Below are positions 1-8,683 of a stretch of DNA of 64,000 nucleotides, piece by piece; the stretch's first letter is position 1; the number at the start of each line of letters is the position of its first letter. This stretch comes from Clostridium aestuarii (GTDB lineage Bacteria; Bacillota; Clostridia; Clostridiales; Clostridiaceae). The stretch lies in assembly GCF_026735135.1 (NCBI RefSeq), contig NZ_JAPQER010000001.1, positions 813,500-877,499 of the forward strand, read 5' to 3'. The notes below the pieces were generated by a model. It was given only the letters and a program-made list of their open reading frames with translations. It was not told the DNA's origin and did no database searches. A program made the translations under genes and the position numbers.

Positions 1-821
1 TCAATATCAAATTTAAAATCTGTTCCTAAAATATTGTTCCCTAATAGCCCATATTCTTTTGCTTGAAATATTGCTGTTTCGAGTCTTTCTACTGCAAGTG
101 GATATTCTGCTCTAACATATATAAAGCCTTTATTTGAACCTATAGCATATCCTTCTATAGCCATTGCTTCTAGTACAGAATGTGGATCTCCTTCTAAAAC
201 AGAACGATCCATAAAAGCTCCTGGGTCTCCTTCATCAGCATTACAGATTACATATTTTTCATCTGATTTTTGTTTTGCAGCAAATCCCCATTTTATACCT
301 GATGGGAACCCACCACCACCTCTTCCACGAAGTCCTGATTTCGTAACAACATCAATAACTTCTTCCGGTCTCATTTCAGTTAACACCTTTGCAAGCCCTC
401 TGTATCCATCAAACGCTATATATTCGTCAATATTTTCTGGATCTATAATTCCACAATTTCTAAGCACAATTCTATTTTGTTTTTTAAATAACTCTATATC
501 ATTTATAGCTCTAACTCTTCCATCACCAGGTTTCTGTTTATATAAAAGTCTTTCTAGTTTTTTATTCTTAATAAAATGCTCTTCCACAAGTTCCTTTATA
601 TCATCGCTCTTAACTTTAGTATAGACAGTTCCTTCTGGATAAATAATAACAACAGGTCCCATCTCACAAAGTCCAAGACAGCTAGTTTTTAAAATTTCCA
701 CTTCTCTCTCTAATTTATACTTTCTTATCTCCTGCTTAAAAATATTCATTATTTTTTTACAATCCAATGAATTAGACTCTTCTAAACAACTTATTAATAT
801 TTGAGAATTGTAAGCTTCCAT
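1..821 (-). CDS. hndC: HndC/HymB-type NADH-binding subunit, N-terminal part only
   Basis: This is the diaphorase subunit of an NAD(P)-linked [FeFe]-hydrogenase or related NADH:ferredoxin complex. It is cut by the left edge, so only about 273 N-terminal residues are visible. Residues 1-90 form a thioredoxin-like [2Fe-2S] domain with cysteines in ISCLEE and TSCLGLCEMG. The NuoF-like flavin/NADH domain follows, with GLRGRGGGGFPSG and CNADEGDPGAFMDRS. The ATG at 821 has a GGGGGAG ribosome site 5 bases upstream. The gene lies 14 bases after hndB and reads as the third gene of hndA-hndB-hndC. The catalytic hydrogenase subunit (HndD) would be expected beyond the edge. The fusion of a ferredoxin-like domain to NuoF is normal for HndC/HymB/HydB. 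Confidence 0.9.
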   Translation of the reverse strand, partial: MEAYNSQILISCLEESNSLDCKKIMNIFKQEIRKYKLEREVEILKTSCLGLCEMGPVVIIYPEGTVYTKVKSDDIKELVEEHFIKNKKLERLLYKQKPGDGRVRAINDIELFKKQNRIVLRNCGIIDPENIDEYIAFDGYRGLAKVLTEMRPEEVIDVVTKSGLRGRGGGGFPSGIKWGFAAKQKSDEKYVICNADEGDPGAFMDRSVLEGDPHSVLEAMAIEGYAIGSNKGFIYVRAEYPLAVERLETAIFQAKEYGLLGNNILGTDFKFDI

Positions 822-835
822 TATTTCTCCCCCAC

Positions 836-1243
836 TCAGTCATCTATTATTGAAAAATCATTTATAATTTTATTGTTAATAATATGAATAGTATTTTCTT
901 CAACTATGTTTCCGTTAGCTACATGTTCATTTATTATTTGTCTTGCTTTATATGGTGTGATTTTTACATATGTTACTTTTTCTTCTCCTGGTTTTATAAT
1001 TTCAATAATAGGTTCCAATTTACAAGCTCCAATACACCCTGTTTTAGTAACTACTATATTATCAAGTTCTAACTCTTCAATTGCATTATTTATAGCATCC
1101 AAAACTGGTTTTGCACCTGCAGCTATTCCACAAGTAGCCATTCCTACAACTATTCTAGTAGTTCTTCTATCTGTTCCCTGATTAACTCTTTCCAACGTTT
1201 TAAATTTTATTTCTTCAAGCTCCTGTATAGATATATTTCTCAT
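836..1243 (-). CDS. hndB: HndB-type thioredoxin-like [2Fe-2S] ferredoxin subunit
   Basis: This small electron-transfer subunit of the HndABCD-type complex has 135 residues. The core has the thioredoxin-like ferredoxin pattern: a first cysteine in GMATCGIAAGAK and a later pair in TKTGCIGACKLEP, followed by EIIKPGEEKVTYVKI. These cysteines would hold one [2Fe-2S] cluster. A clear AAGGAGATG site precedes the ATG. The gene sits between hndA (16 bases) and hndC (14 bases), so all three are probably one transcript. The C-terminal 20 residues are rich in Ile and Asn and look like a lineage-specific tail. The family call is firm; whether the complex bifurcates electrons or uses NADP cannot be read from this subunit. 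Confidence 0.88.
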   Translation of the reverse strand: MRNISIQELEEIKFKTLERVNQGTDRRTTRIVVGMATCGIAAGAKPVLDAINNAIEELELDNIVVTKTGCIGACKLEPIIEIIKPGEEKVTYVKITPYKARQIINEHVANGNIVEENTIHIINNKIINDFSIIDD

Positions 1244-1258
1244 AAAATCATCTCCTTG

Positions 1259-1753
1259 CTATTTATATTCTTCAAGTATTCTTATCACATCATTAGGATG
1301 TACTCCTCCGTAAACCTTATCATCAACGGTTACAACTGGAGCAAGCCCGCAGCTTCCAAGACATCTAGCTGCTTCTAATGTAAATTCACCATTCTTTGTT
1401 GTTTTTCCTACTTTTACATCAAGTACTGAAGATAATTTTTCAATAATAGCTTGAGCTCCTTTAACATAGCAAGCTGTTCCCATACAGACTTTTATTGTGT
1501 GCTTTCCTTTAGGCTCTAGTGCAAATTCTGAATAAAATGTTACAACTCCATATATTTCTGACATAGGAATTTTTAATCCCATGCACACTATTTTAAGTGC
1601 TTCTTCCGGAAGATATCCATATATCTTTTGAATGTCGTGTAATATAGGTATCAATGCTCCTTTTATATTTTTATGTTTTTCAATAATTTCTCTTGTCTTT
1701 TCTAATCTGTCATCATTTTTGCCGCATCCGCAACAGCATTTGTTTTCCTTCAA
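1259..1753 (-). CDS. hndA: HndA/NuoE-type [2Fe-2S] subunit
   Basis: This is the NuoE-like subunit that carries one [2Fe-2S] cluster in the hydrogenase/NADH module. The first two cluster cysteines are in KVCMGTACYVKG and the last two in ARCLGSCGLAP. The helical N-terminal bundle with PEEALK and GVVTFYSEF is typical. I place the start at TTG 1753, giving 164 residues, because GGGAG lies 8 bases upstream; a GTG at 1762 overlaps that site. Residues 5-10 read KCCCGCGK, four cysteines before the normal NuoE fold, which is not part of the core family and might bind metal. The gene is first in the hndABC order. Confidence 0.88.
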   Translation of the reverse strand: MKENKCCCGCGKNDDRLEKTREIIEKHKNIKGALIPILHDIQKIYGYLPEEALKIVCMGLKIPMSEIYGVVTFYSEFALEPKGKHTIKVCMGTACYVKGAQAIIEKLSSVLDVKVGKTTKNGEFTLEAARCLGSCGLAPVVTVDDKVYGGVHPNDVIRILEEYK

Positions 1754-1993
1754 ACTACTCACTCCCTATGCTATTATTTATTAATAACCCTTTCATAATT
1801 CAAAATTAAGATTAATTTATTATAATAAAATTGAAGCTACGTTAAGTTTTTTATTCATTTGTTAAAAAATTCTCACATTTTATGAATTTATTTTAGCATA
1901 TTCACATATGATATTCTAATTGAAATTAGTGGTTTTTTATAAATACTATTCCTTTAATTTTAAATCTTTGTAAATATTCTAAGCTTTAAAATG

Positions 1994-2053
1994 AATATTA
2001 GGATAATAAAACTTCTAAATATAATATTTTAGAGATTTCATTATCCTAATATT
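1994..2053 (-). terminator. Long hairpin after the TM1266-like gene
   Basis: A 14-bp arm (1994-2007) pairs with 2040-2053, and the inner bases also pair partly (CTAAATAT with ATTTTAG). It lies directly after the stop of the small regulator gene at 2058, so it most likely ends that transcript. The trailing strand is AT-rich rather than a clean U run. The remaining gap up to hndA (to about 1990) is plain AT-rich sequence and probably holds the hnd promoter. Confidence 0.55.
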
Positions 2054-2057
2054 TAAA

Positions 2058-2306
2058 TTAAATAACCATTGTATTAACTTTAACACCATCAACCGCTGAT
2101 AAATCTTCTTTTAACTCTTCCGATTCATCTTCTTTTTCACAAATATGTAGAAGTATTAATCCACGTTGTGAACATGTATTATCTGATATGTCATGAAGTC
2201 CTACTCTTGTTTTTATTATGCATCCATGCTTTGTTAAAATCTGCTGTACTTCTGGTGCATTTGCATTTCTAGGTTCAATAGTTATAGCCATTATAGTTTC
2301 CTTCAT
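2058..2306 (-). CDS. TM1266-family iron-only hydrogenase system putative regulator
   Basis: This 82-residue protein matches the small ferredoxin-fold/ACT-like family often annotated as TM1266-type regulator of [FeFe]-hydrogenase systems. Typical features are the N-terminal strand MAITIEPRNANAPEVQQIL, then GCIIKTRVGLHD, a central CSQRGLILLHI and the C-terminal DGVKVNTMVI. The start at 2306 has AGGAGAGGG 8 bases upstream, so the MKET start is preferred over the internal Met. It lies just upstream of hndABC, which suits a role in hydrogenase maturation or control. The biochemical function of the family is not established. Confidence 0.72.
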   Translation of the reverse strand: MKETIMAITIEPRNANAPEVQQILTKHGCIIKTRVGLHDISDNTCSQRGLILLHICEKEDESEELKEDLSAVDGVKVNTMVI

Positions 2307-2397
2307 AGTAACCCTCTCCTTTTAACAAAATTTATTACATATTTCTTATGATATCCATCTTCAAAAAAAATAGACCTCCTATTTATCTTACTAAAAT

Positions 2398-2439
2398 AAG
2401 CACCTCAGATTACTTTTTTCAAATTAATCTGAGGTGCTT
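2398..2439 (-). terminator. Rho-independent terminator of nhaC
   Basis: A perfect 15-bp stem (2398-2412 with 2425-2439) with core GCACCTCAGATTA sits 93 bases past the nhaC stop. T-rich sequence lies on both sides, so it could work in either direction. Only minus-strand genes flank it. Confidence 0.8.
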
Positions 2440-2531
2440 TATTTAACTTTTAATAATTTTAATTATACACATTAATAAATAAAACTATTTATAATTTTTA
2501 TTTTTTATTAACCTTCTAATAAATCTATTTT

Positions 2532-3842
2532 TTATTTACTACCTGGTCTTTTTAATCTTGGTATTCCAAATACTATTGCTAATATTCCGAATACAATCAT
2601 TAACATAGAATATATGCTGTAAGGCACTAATTCAACTGGAGATAATTTAGCTAATCCTGCTGCAACAAGTATTTGACCACCATAAGGAACTATTCCTTGG
2701 AATGCAGATGAGAAAATATCAAGCAAACTTGCTGTTCTTCTTGGGTCAATATCATATTGTTTTGTTATATCTTTTGCTAAAGGACCAGCACTAACTATAG
2801 CAATAGTGTTATTTGCTGTTGCTATATCTATTAAACTAGCAAGTACTGCAATTCCTAATTCTGCACCTTTTTTAGTTTTAACATTAGAAGTTACTTTTTC
2901 AAGTAAAAATCCTATTCCACCATAATACTTCATTAACTCTACTATACCACCAATAACAATAGCTATTAAGCAAAGGTCTTCCATCCATCCAAAACCACGT
3001 TGAATAAATCCTAATAATTCAACAAAATTAAATGCACCAATACCTAATCCTATAACTGCACCAGTTGATATACCTACTGCTAACACTGCCATTACATTTA
3101 GTCCAGATAAAGCACATATAATTATTGATAAGTATGGCAATATTTTTACTACAGAATATGGTCCAACTTCAAGAGTAGCACTGCCTATTGGGATAAAAGC
3201 TAATATTATTAAAGTAACTATAACTGCTGGTAACACTATTAAAATATTCATCTTAAATTTATCTCTAAGTTCTATACCTTGTGTTCTTGTAGCTGCTATT
3301 GTAGTATCAGATACAAATGAAAGGTTATCTCCAAACATTGCTCCCCCTACTACTGTTGCAACAATTAAAGGTAATGAAATACCTGTTTGTTGAGACATTC
3401 CAACTGCTATTGGTGTAAGGGCAGTAACTGTTCCCATTGAAGTACCCATAGCAAAAGATATTACACATCCAATCATAAATACACCAGGCAAAATTGCTTT
3501 AGTTGGTAAAATACTCAAACCTAAATTTACTGTAGATTCAACTGCTCCCATAGCATTTGCTACAGAGTAAAAAGCACCAGCTAATATAAATATTATTACC
3601 ATAAGTATTATGGTTGGTTCTCCACCACCGCGAGAAAAAATATCTACTTTTTCATCTATAGACAGTTTTTCACCTTTTCTGTTAAGAGTTAAAGAATATG
3701 CTAATACAACTATAAATGCTACAAGTACAGGCATATTAGTAAAACTTTTAGTAATTATTCCTGTCGACATAAATATAGCTAAAAATAAAATTAACGGAGT
3801 TAAACCTAAAAAACTATTATTTTTGTTATCTTGATTTTTCAT
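2532..3842 (-). CDS. nhaC: Na+/H+ antiporter, NhaC family
   Basis: This polytopic membrane protein of 436 residues has about eleven hydrophobic segments. Diagnostic pieces are the early GGGEPTIILMVIIF region, GTSMGTVTALTPIAVG, the ion-pathway motif FGDNLSFVSDTTIAATRTQG, and a late PYGGQILVAAGL. NhaC-type proteins exchange Na+ for protons, and some relatives exchange organic acids or amino acids (malate/lactate, arginine/ornithine). The exact substrate is therefore open. AGGAGG precedes the ATG. It appears monocistronic, with a strong terminator after it and non-coding or decayed sequence before it. Confidence 0.85.
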   Translation of the reverse strand: MKNQDNKNNSFLGLTPLILFLAIFMSTGIITKSFTNMPVLVAFIVVLAYSLTLNRKGEKLSIDEKVDIFSRGGGEPTIILMVIIFILAGAFYSVANAMGAVESTVNLGLSILPTKAILPGVFMIGCVISFAMGTSMGTVTALTPIAVGMSQQTGISLPLIVATVVGGAMFGDNLSFVSDTTIAATRTQGIELRDKFKMNILIVLPAVIVTLIILAFIPIGSATLEVGPYSVVKILPYLSIIICALSGLNVMAVLAVGISTGAVIGLGIGAFNFVELLGFIQRGFGWMEDLCLIAIVIGGIVELMKYYGGIGFLLEKVTSNVKTKKGAELGIAVLASLIDIATANNTIAIVSAGPLAKDITKQYDIDPRRTASLLDIFSSAFQGIVPYGGQILVAAGLAKLSPVELVPYSIYSMLMIVFGILAIVFGIPRLKRPGSK

Positions 3843-4044
3843 TAATAATTCCTCCTAAAATTAAAATAATTTTCATAAAATAAAGACATTTTAGTATAAA
3901 TTTATTAATCCACTTGCATACTACAAAATATGTTTACGTTTACATTATTTTGTTAATTACATTACTATAATCTTAATTAATCCCAAAACTACATGTTTTA
4001 TCACACAATAATTGCTTAATACATCTATAGCTATTTTTATTGGC

Positions 4045-4162
4045 TTAAGATGCTAAATCTGCTGTCTTTACCTTAGTGTTGATATCAAGCATAATTTTTA
4101 TACCTGCTTGAGAACAAATAAACATTACCTTTAATTCTCTTGTTACAATATTTTTTGTAAGA
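4045..4162 (-). pseudogene. Short coding-like fragment without a start codon
   Basis: A near-perfect ribosome site AAGGAGGTGATC (about 4162-4173) is followed by an open frame of about 39 codons ending at a TAA at 4045. It contains VMFICSQAGIKIMLDINTK. There is no ATG, GTG or TTG at a usable distance, because the expected start position reads CTT/TTA. This looks like a decayed or start-mutated gene. The segment VMFICSQAG loosely recalls PTS IIB-like phosphocysteine loops, but the resemblance is too weak for a call. Confidence 0.3.
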
Positions 4163-4195
4163 TCACCTCCTTATAATTTATTTGAATAGTTTATG

Positions 4196-4309
4196 TTAAA
4201 TAAATATTTGAATAACTAACGCGTAAGTTTTCTTTTGTTCTTCTCTTGATTCATCAGTATCAATTTCGTCTATAGCTTTTAATTTGTAATAATTAAGAAA
4301 ATTGCATAA
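4196..4309 (-). pseudogene. Possible remnant of an mtnK-like C-terminus
   Basis: An open stretch of about 37 codons with no start ends at TAA 4196 and reads KAIDEIDTDESREEQKK and then TYALVIQIFI. The acidic/basic pattern resembles the C-terminal segment of the mtnK just upstream (SIKDEEKRAKVQKILILAG). It may be what is left of a duplicated kinase gene. With 37 codons, chance cannot be excluded. The rest of the 3843-4325 gap shows nothing else recognisable. Confidence 0.25.
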
Positions 4310-4325
4310 TTAAAAATTCCTTTAA

Positions 4326-5576
4326 TTAGATACATTTGCTATATTTTTTAAGTGTTTCTACAAATTGCTCTCCTGTTGTGTATTTGCTTCTATTTAATAT
4401 AAAATCTTTACCTGCTAAAATTAATATTTTCTGAACTTTAGCTCTTTTCTCTTCATCTTTAATACTAGTAATATCTTCAACCGGAGCAACTCCAACAATA
4501 CGTCTTATCATTTCTAGTCCTACACTTCCAGCTGTATCTTCTAATACACCCTTAAGGTACCAGCTATCAAAGCCTTCACTTTTAGCCATTAAATCAGTAG
4601 CTTCCTGTCTAAATTTTTTGATAAATTTATTTTTAAACATATCCACAATATCAACAATACATTTTTCTATATTTAAAATATAACTTGATCTTTCCTGTTC
4701 ATTTTCAATAGTTGAAAATCCATGTGCCCATGCTAAAAACAAGTTAGCTATTATGTTTCCAACATCATATCCTATTGGACCGAAAAATGCGAATTCAGGA
4801 TCTATTACCTTTAACCCATCTTCCTTAATAAATATTGATCCAGTGTGAAGATCTCCATGCAATAGAGCTTGTGCATTATTCATAAAGTTAAACTTTAATT
4901 TTGCACCTTCAACTCTAAGTGAATTATCATTGTAAAGATTCTGTTCAACAAAATCTTTCATTGAATCAAGAACAATATTTTCGTTAGAAAAGTTACCAAA
5001 TGGGTCTGTAAAAACTAATTGTTCACTTATTTCACATAAAATTGGATTTATATGTTCTTCTACTAATTGCTTTTTCTCTTTATGATTTAAAATAACATCA
5101 GTTGTTGGTAACAAAGTGTCAACCATAAATGTTGTGATATTATCAGCGAAATGAGGAAATGTTTTATTCTGTACTAAAGCAGTACGCATAATTGTATAAT
5201 CAGAAAGATCTTCCATTGCATAACAATTCATAACCTCATCGTACATATATATTTCTGGAACAAGCTCAGGACAATATTTATTATGAAGCTGTAATACCTT
5301 ACACTCATCTCCATTTCTATCAACATTTAATTTTCTTCCTGATTTTGCTCTAGTATCTTCACCAGAATGTTTTAAAATCAATGATTTATTAGAATTCTTA
5401 TCCACAATTTTAAACACATAGTTTAAATTTCCATCACCTATTTCCTTACATTCTAGGTTAGTTGTATCTTCAAAAAAATCTAATTTTTCTTTTGCATATT
5501 CAACAGCATCGTTTTCATCCATTAAAAAATATTGATCAAAACGGCTTGATTCTACGTTAACATCTGTTTTACTCAT
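4326..5576 (-). CDS. mtnK: S-methyl-5-thioribose kinase (or 5-deoxyribose kinase)
   Basis: The protein is an aminoglycoside-phosphotransferase-like small-molecule kinase. It phosphorylates C1 of 5-methylthioribose, and in bifunctional pathways also 5-deoxyribose. The catalytic loop LLHGDLHTGSIF is near residue 240 and the metal-binding VIDPEFAFFGPIGYD near 257. The N-terminal lobe has GDGNLNYVFKI. I use ATG 5576 (416 residues) because GGAGGAG sits directly upstream; a longer reading to 5654 has no ribosome site. It is last in the order deoR-adh-aldolase-mtnA-mtnK, so its product feeds MtnA. Full-length for MtnK. Confidence 0.88.
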   Translation of the reverse strand: MSKTDVNVESSRFDQYFLMDENDAVEYAKEKLDFFEDTTNLECKEIGDGNLNYVFKIVDKNSNKSLILKHSGEDTRAKSGRKLNVDRNGDECKVLQLHNKYCPELVPEIYMYDEVMNCYAMEDLSDYTIMRTALVQNKTFPHFADNITTFMVDTLLPTTDVILNHKEKKQLVEEHINPILCEISEQLVFTDPFGNFSNENIVLDSMKDFVEQNLYNDNSLRVEGAKLKFNFMNNAQALLHGDLHTGSIFIKEDGLKVIDPEFAFFGPIGYDVGNIIANLFLAWAHGFSTIENEQERSSYILNIEKCIVDIVDMFKNKFIKKFRQEATDLMAKSEGFDSWYLKGVLEDTAGSVGLEMIRRIVGVAPVEDITSIKDEEKRAKVQKILILAGKDFILNRSKYTTGEQFVETLKKYSKCI

Positions 5577-5712
5577 AATTACTCCTCCATCATTTAAATT
5601 GATATAAAATTGTTTATTATTTAAAACTTGAGATTTCTTTATATATTCTGTCAATAGTTTTTATAAAAACACATCAAACCAAGTACTACTTCTCTTCTGT
5701 TAAAGGAGTACT

Positions 5713-5750
5713 CTTGAAGGAGTGAGTTTTCCTACTCCTTCAGGTTTTTT
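5713..5750 (+). terminator. Hairpin with T-tract on the plus strand between mtnA and mtnK
   Basis: The stem 5713-5723 / 5734-5744 (core TGAAGGAGT / ACTCCTTCA) is followed by TTTTTT on the plus strand. Both flanking genes are on the minus strand, where no U run follows the stem. Seen from the genes, it could be an attenuating or processing hairpin between mtnA and mtnK. Seen from the plus strand, it would stop antisense transcription. Confidence 0.5.
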
Positions 5751-6780
5751 ATTCATAGTATTTATTCAAATTATAAGGGGAATATATTCCTTTGTCTGTA
5801 ACAATTCCTGAAATCAATTTAGGTGGAGTTATATCAAATGAAGGATAGAATCCTTTAACTCCCTCCATAGTAGTTTTCACTCCCATAGCTTGTGTCACAA
5901 ATTCAGGATCTCTTTCTTCAATCTTAACTGAACTAATATCTGGGTGTTTGTGATTAGGTATACCTGTAGTAAAATAAGGTATTCCCCAGTAATGAGCTGC
6001 TAAAGCCATCTGGAATGTACCAATTTTATTTACAACATGTCCATCCATTGTTATAGCATCTGCAGCAGAAGTAAATAAATCTACATTTTTTAGTTTCATT
6101 ACATAACCTGGCATATTATCAGTTATTACAGTAACATCAATTCCCATATCTCTCACTACACTAGCTGTTAAACGAGCTCCTTGAAAATACGGTCTAGTTT
6201 CAGTACAAATAACTTTAATATTATTATTATTTTCATTACAAAGCCTCATTAACATTCCAATAACTGTTTCCCCAAAACATTGTGTCATTATTGTTCCATC
6301 TTGAGGAATTTTTTCATATAAATACTTAGCTACTTTTTCATATCTTTGATATTTTTTATTCGCTTCGTCAATTGCTGCTTCAAATACAATTTGAACTGCA
6401 TTTTCACGATTATTAACAACTTCAAGCGCAGTCTTATGACATCTATCCACTGCTTTCAACATATTTGCAACTGTAGTTGGTCTAGCATGACATAAAGTAT
6501 GAGCTGCATTATTAATGAATTCAATATACTCATCATTTGGTAAAGCTTTTGCCTCATGAACAGCTAAAACCATACCCATATTTACTGCAATATAAGGTCC
6601 ACCACTTTGAGTTACCATATCTGTTAACGCTTTAGAAACCTCAACATGATCCTTACATTCTACAAATTTTGTTTCTAGAGGATAAATTCTTCTATCTAAA
6701 ATACGAACCTTTCCATCCTCATACCATGCCACATTTTCATATTGTAATATAAATGCTAATCCTTTATCTGCTCTAAACAT
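5749..6780 (-). CDS. mtnA: S-methyl-5-thioribose-1-phosphate isomerase / 5-deoxyribose-1-phosphate isomerase
   Basis: This 343-residue member of the eIF2B-alpha/MtnA fold converts the aldose-1-phosphate from MtnK to the ketose-1-phosphate. The two catalytic positions are visible: a cysteine in MTQCFGETVIG near 167 and an aspartate in ITDNMPGYVM near 220. The segment TRPYFQGARLTASV is also typical of the fold. The sequence around the cysteine differs from the usual THCNxGxLAT of aerobic methionine-salvage MtnA. AGAAGGTG precedes the ATG. It lies between a class II aldolase and mtnK and has no mtnB/C/D/E neighbours, which favours carbon disposal through an aldolase over the oxygen-dependent methionine salvage route. 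Confidence 0.87.
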   Translation of the reverse strand: MFRADKGLAFILQYENVAWYEDGKVRILDRRIYPLETKFVECKDHVEVSKALTDMVTQSGGPYIAVNMGMVLAVHEAKALPNDEYIEFINNAAHTLCHARPTTVANMLKAVDRCHKTALEVVNNRENAVQIVFEAAIDEANKKYQRYEKVAKYLYEKIPQDGTIMTQCFGETVIGMLMRLCNENNNNIKVICTETRPYFQGARLTASVVRDMGIDVTVITDNMPGYVMKLKNVDLFTSAADAITMDGHVVNKIGTFQMALAAHYWGIPYFTTGIPNHKHPDISSVKIEERDPEFVTQAMGVKTTMEGVKGFYPSFDITPPKLISGIVTDKGIYSPYNLNKYYE

Positions 6781-6828
6781 TTTTACACCTTCTTTTATAT
6801 ATTCGTAATAAAACCATAATGTTTTAAC

Positions 6829-7452
6829 TTAAGAGTTTTTCATCGCATTTATTTCTTTTTCTGAAAGAATTTTTACATTACCAGCATTTTTAGCAATGTG
6901 ATATATTTTAGCAGCATCTTCAAGATATATTGAAGTTGTTAACGCTTTATCAATTGTTTCTCCAATTGCTAAAGTTCCATGATTACTTAATAAACAAGCT
7001 TTTCTATCATCTAAAACCTTTAAAGCTTCAATTCCAACACTGTCTGTTCCTGGCATTCCAAATTTTGCAACTGGAACATCTCCACCAATAAATGGTACCA
7101 TTTCAATTAAAATTACTGGTATTCGTTCTTGGCATACAGCAAATCCTGTAGCATATGGTGAATGTGTGTGTAAAACACACTTAATATCTTTTCGTTCAAT
7201 ATAAATTTGTGCGTGCATTCTCCACTCTGAAGAAGGTTGGTTATATCCTTCAAGAATTGTACCATCAAGTTTTAATACAACTAAATCTTCTAAAGTCATT
7301 GTATCATAAGGTACACTTGATGCAGTTATAATCATAGAATCTGTTTCCTTATCATAAACACTTACATTTCCGCTTGTTCCAGCTACAAGCCCTAAATTGT
7401 AAGAAGATTTTGCAGTTTTTAATAATTCATGTTTTAATTCATTTAAATTCAT
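6829..7452 (-). CDS. Class II (zinc) aldolase, probable 5-deoxyribulose-1-phosphate / methylthioribulose-1-phosphate aldolase
   Basis: This protein of 207 residues has the L-fuculose-1-phosphate aldolase fold. The catalytic Glu lies in SSEWRMHAQIY (about 75), the zinc histidines in LHTHSPYA (about 94) and the third in LLSNHGTLAIG (about 154), matching FucA spacing. In known 5'-deoxyadenosine/MTA salvage (the DHAP shunt; DrdA/Ald2), such an aldolase cleaves the ketose-1-phosphate to dihydroxyacetone phosphate and an aldehyde. The neighbours mtnA, mtnK and an aldehyde-reducing dehydrogenase support that substrate here; sequence alone would allow fuculose or rhamnulose phosphate. Ribosome site AGGAGAG. 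Confidence 0.82.
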   Translation of the reverse strand: MNLNELKHELLKTAKSSYNLGLVAGTSGNVSVYDKETDSMIITASSVPYDTMTLEDLVVLKLDGTILEGYNQPSSEWRMHAQIYIERKDIKCVLHTHSPYATGFAVCQERIPVILIEMVPFIGGDVPVAKFGMPGTDSVGIEALKVLDDRKACLLSNHGTLAIGETIDKALTTSIYLEDAAKIYHIAKNAGNVKILSEKEINAMKNS

Positions 7453-7499
7453 GTCTAAACTCTCCTAATTTTTTATTAATAAATTCATTTTTATCTGAA

Positions 7500-8663
7500 C
7501 TAAATTGCTAATTTTAAAATTTCAACTATATCTTCTTTTTTTAGCTGTTTAAATCTACCTACACACTCCGAATCGCCTACTGCTTTCATTGCCATTTCTT
7601 CAAATCTATCCACAGGAACTCCTGCTTCAGTTAAAGTAGTCTTTAGACCTAATGACTTAAAGAATTTTTCTAAGCAAATTATTCCTTTTTCAACTACAAC
7701 ATCTTTATCTTCTTCATCTGCAACTCCAAATACTCTTGTAGCTAACTGTGCAAATAGTTCCATATTTTGATGTTTAACATATTTCATCCACGCTGGGAAA
7801 ATTATAGCCATACCAGCACCATGAGTTATATCATAAAGTGCACTTATTTCATGCTCAATTCTATGAGAACCCCAGTCTGAAATTCTACCAGCATCTAACA
7901 TACCGTTATGCGAAACTGTTGCTAACCACATAATTTCTGAACAATTATCATAGTTTTTGGGTTCCTTCTTCATACGAGGTCCAACTTCTAAAACTGCCTT
8001 CATTGCACCTTCTAATAGGTGATCACTAAGTATTGCACTTTTTGTAGGAGTAAAATACCTTTCAAATAAATGAGATAAAATATCAGCTATTCCACAAGAC
8101 ATCAAGTATGGTGGTATTGTATAACACATCTCAGGATTTAAAATAGAAAACTCAGGAACAATTAATTCACAATCTATACCACATTTTAAGTTTTTTTCTT
8201 CATTAGTAATAATACTGCTTTCTGACATTTCTGAACCAGAACCTGGAATCGTTAGAACTGTTCCAACCTTTAAAGCTGATTTAGGCTCTGTTTTACCAGA
8301 ATAGAAATCCCAAACATCACCATCATACTTTGTTCCTACTGCAATAGCTTTAGAAGAATCAATAGCACTTCCGCCACCAATTGCTAATACAAAATCAATG
8401 TTTTCTTCTTTACAAATCTTAATACCTTTACGTACTAAAGATAATCTTGGATTTGGAACAACACCATCTAAAACAACATATTCTATACCATTTTCTTCAA
8501 GAGATTTAGTAATTCTATCAAGAATTCCAAACTCTTTTAGATAATCCCCACCATAATGAACCAATACCTTACGGCTATGTTTTACAACATATTCACCTAC
8601 AGTTTTTTCAGCACCTTTTCCAAAAATGATTCTAGTACCACTTTTAAACATAAAATTTTCCAT
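7500..8663 (-). CDS. Iron-containing alcohol dehydrogenase (butanol-dehydrogenase-like)
   Basis: A group III alcohol dehydrogenase of 387 residues. The nucleotide-binding loop is AIGGGSAIDSSKAIA and the threonine-rich loop is LTIPGSGSEMS. The metal-binding region contains CGIADILSHLFERYF and WGSHRIEHEISALYD followed by THGAGMAIIFP. This last pattern is typical of NADPH-preferring YqhD/BdhA-like enzymes. In this operon the obvious task is to reduce the aldehyde released by the aldolase (acetaldehyde, or methylthioacetaldehyde) to the alcohol, removing a toxic product and recycling reduced cofactor. Substrate assignment is inferred from context. Confidence 0.87.
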   Translation of the reverse strand: MENFMFKSGTRIIFGKGAEKTVGEYVVKHSRKVLVHYGGDYLKEFGILDRITKSLEENGIEYVVLDGVVPNPRLSLVRKGIKICKEENIDFVLAIGGGSAIDSSKAIAVGTKYDGDVWDFYSGKTEPKSALKVGTVLTIPGSGSEMSESSIITNEEKNLKCGIDCELIVPEFSILNPEMCYTIPPYLMSCGIADILSHLFERYFTPTKSAILSDHLLEGAMKAVLEVGPRMKKEPKNYDNCSEIMWLATVSHNGMLDAGRISDWGSHRIEHEISALYDITHGAGMAIIFPAWMKYVKHQNMELFAQLATRVFGVADEEDKDVVVEKGIICLEKFFKSLGLKTTLTEAGVPVDRFEEMAMKAVGDSECVGRFKQLKKEDIVEILKLAI

Positions 8664-8683
8664 ACTTAATTTCCCCTCCTATC

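Noticed and set aside
884..1181. Plus-strand open frames opposite hndB
   Set aside because: They are hydrophobic or low-complexity readings antisense to a clearly conserved gene, with no ribosome site. The same applies to the other plus-strand frames opposite minus-strand genes.
4045..4162. PTS IIB component
   Set aside because: VMFICSQAG is only loosely like a IIB phosphocysteine loop, the frame is too short and it has no start.
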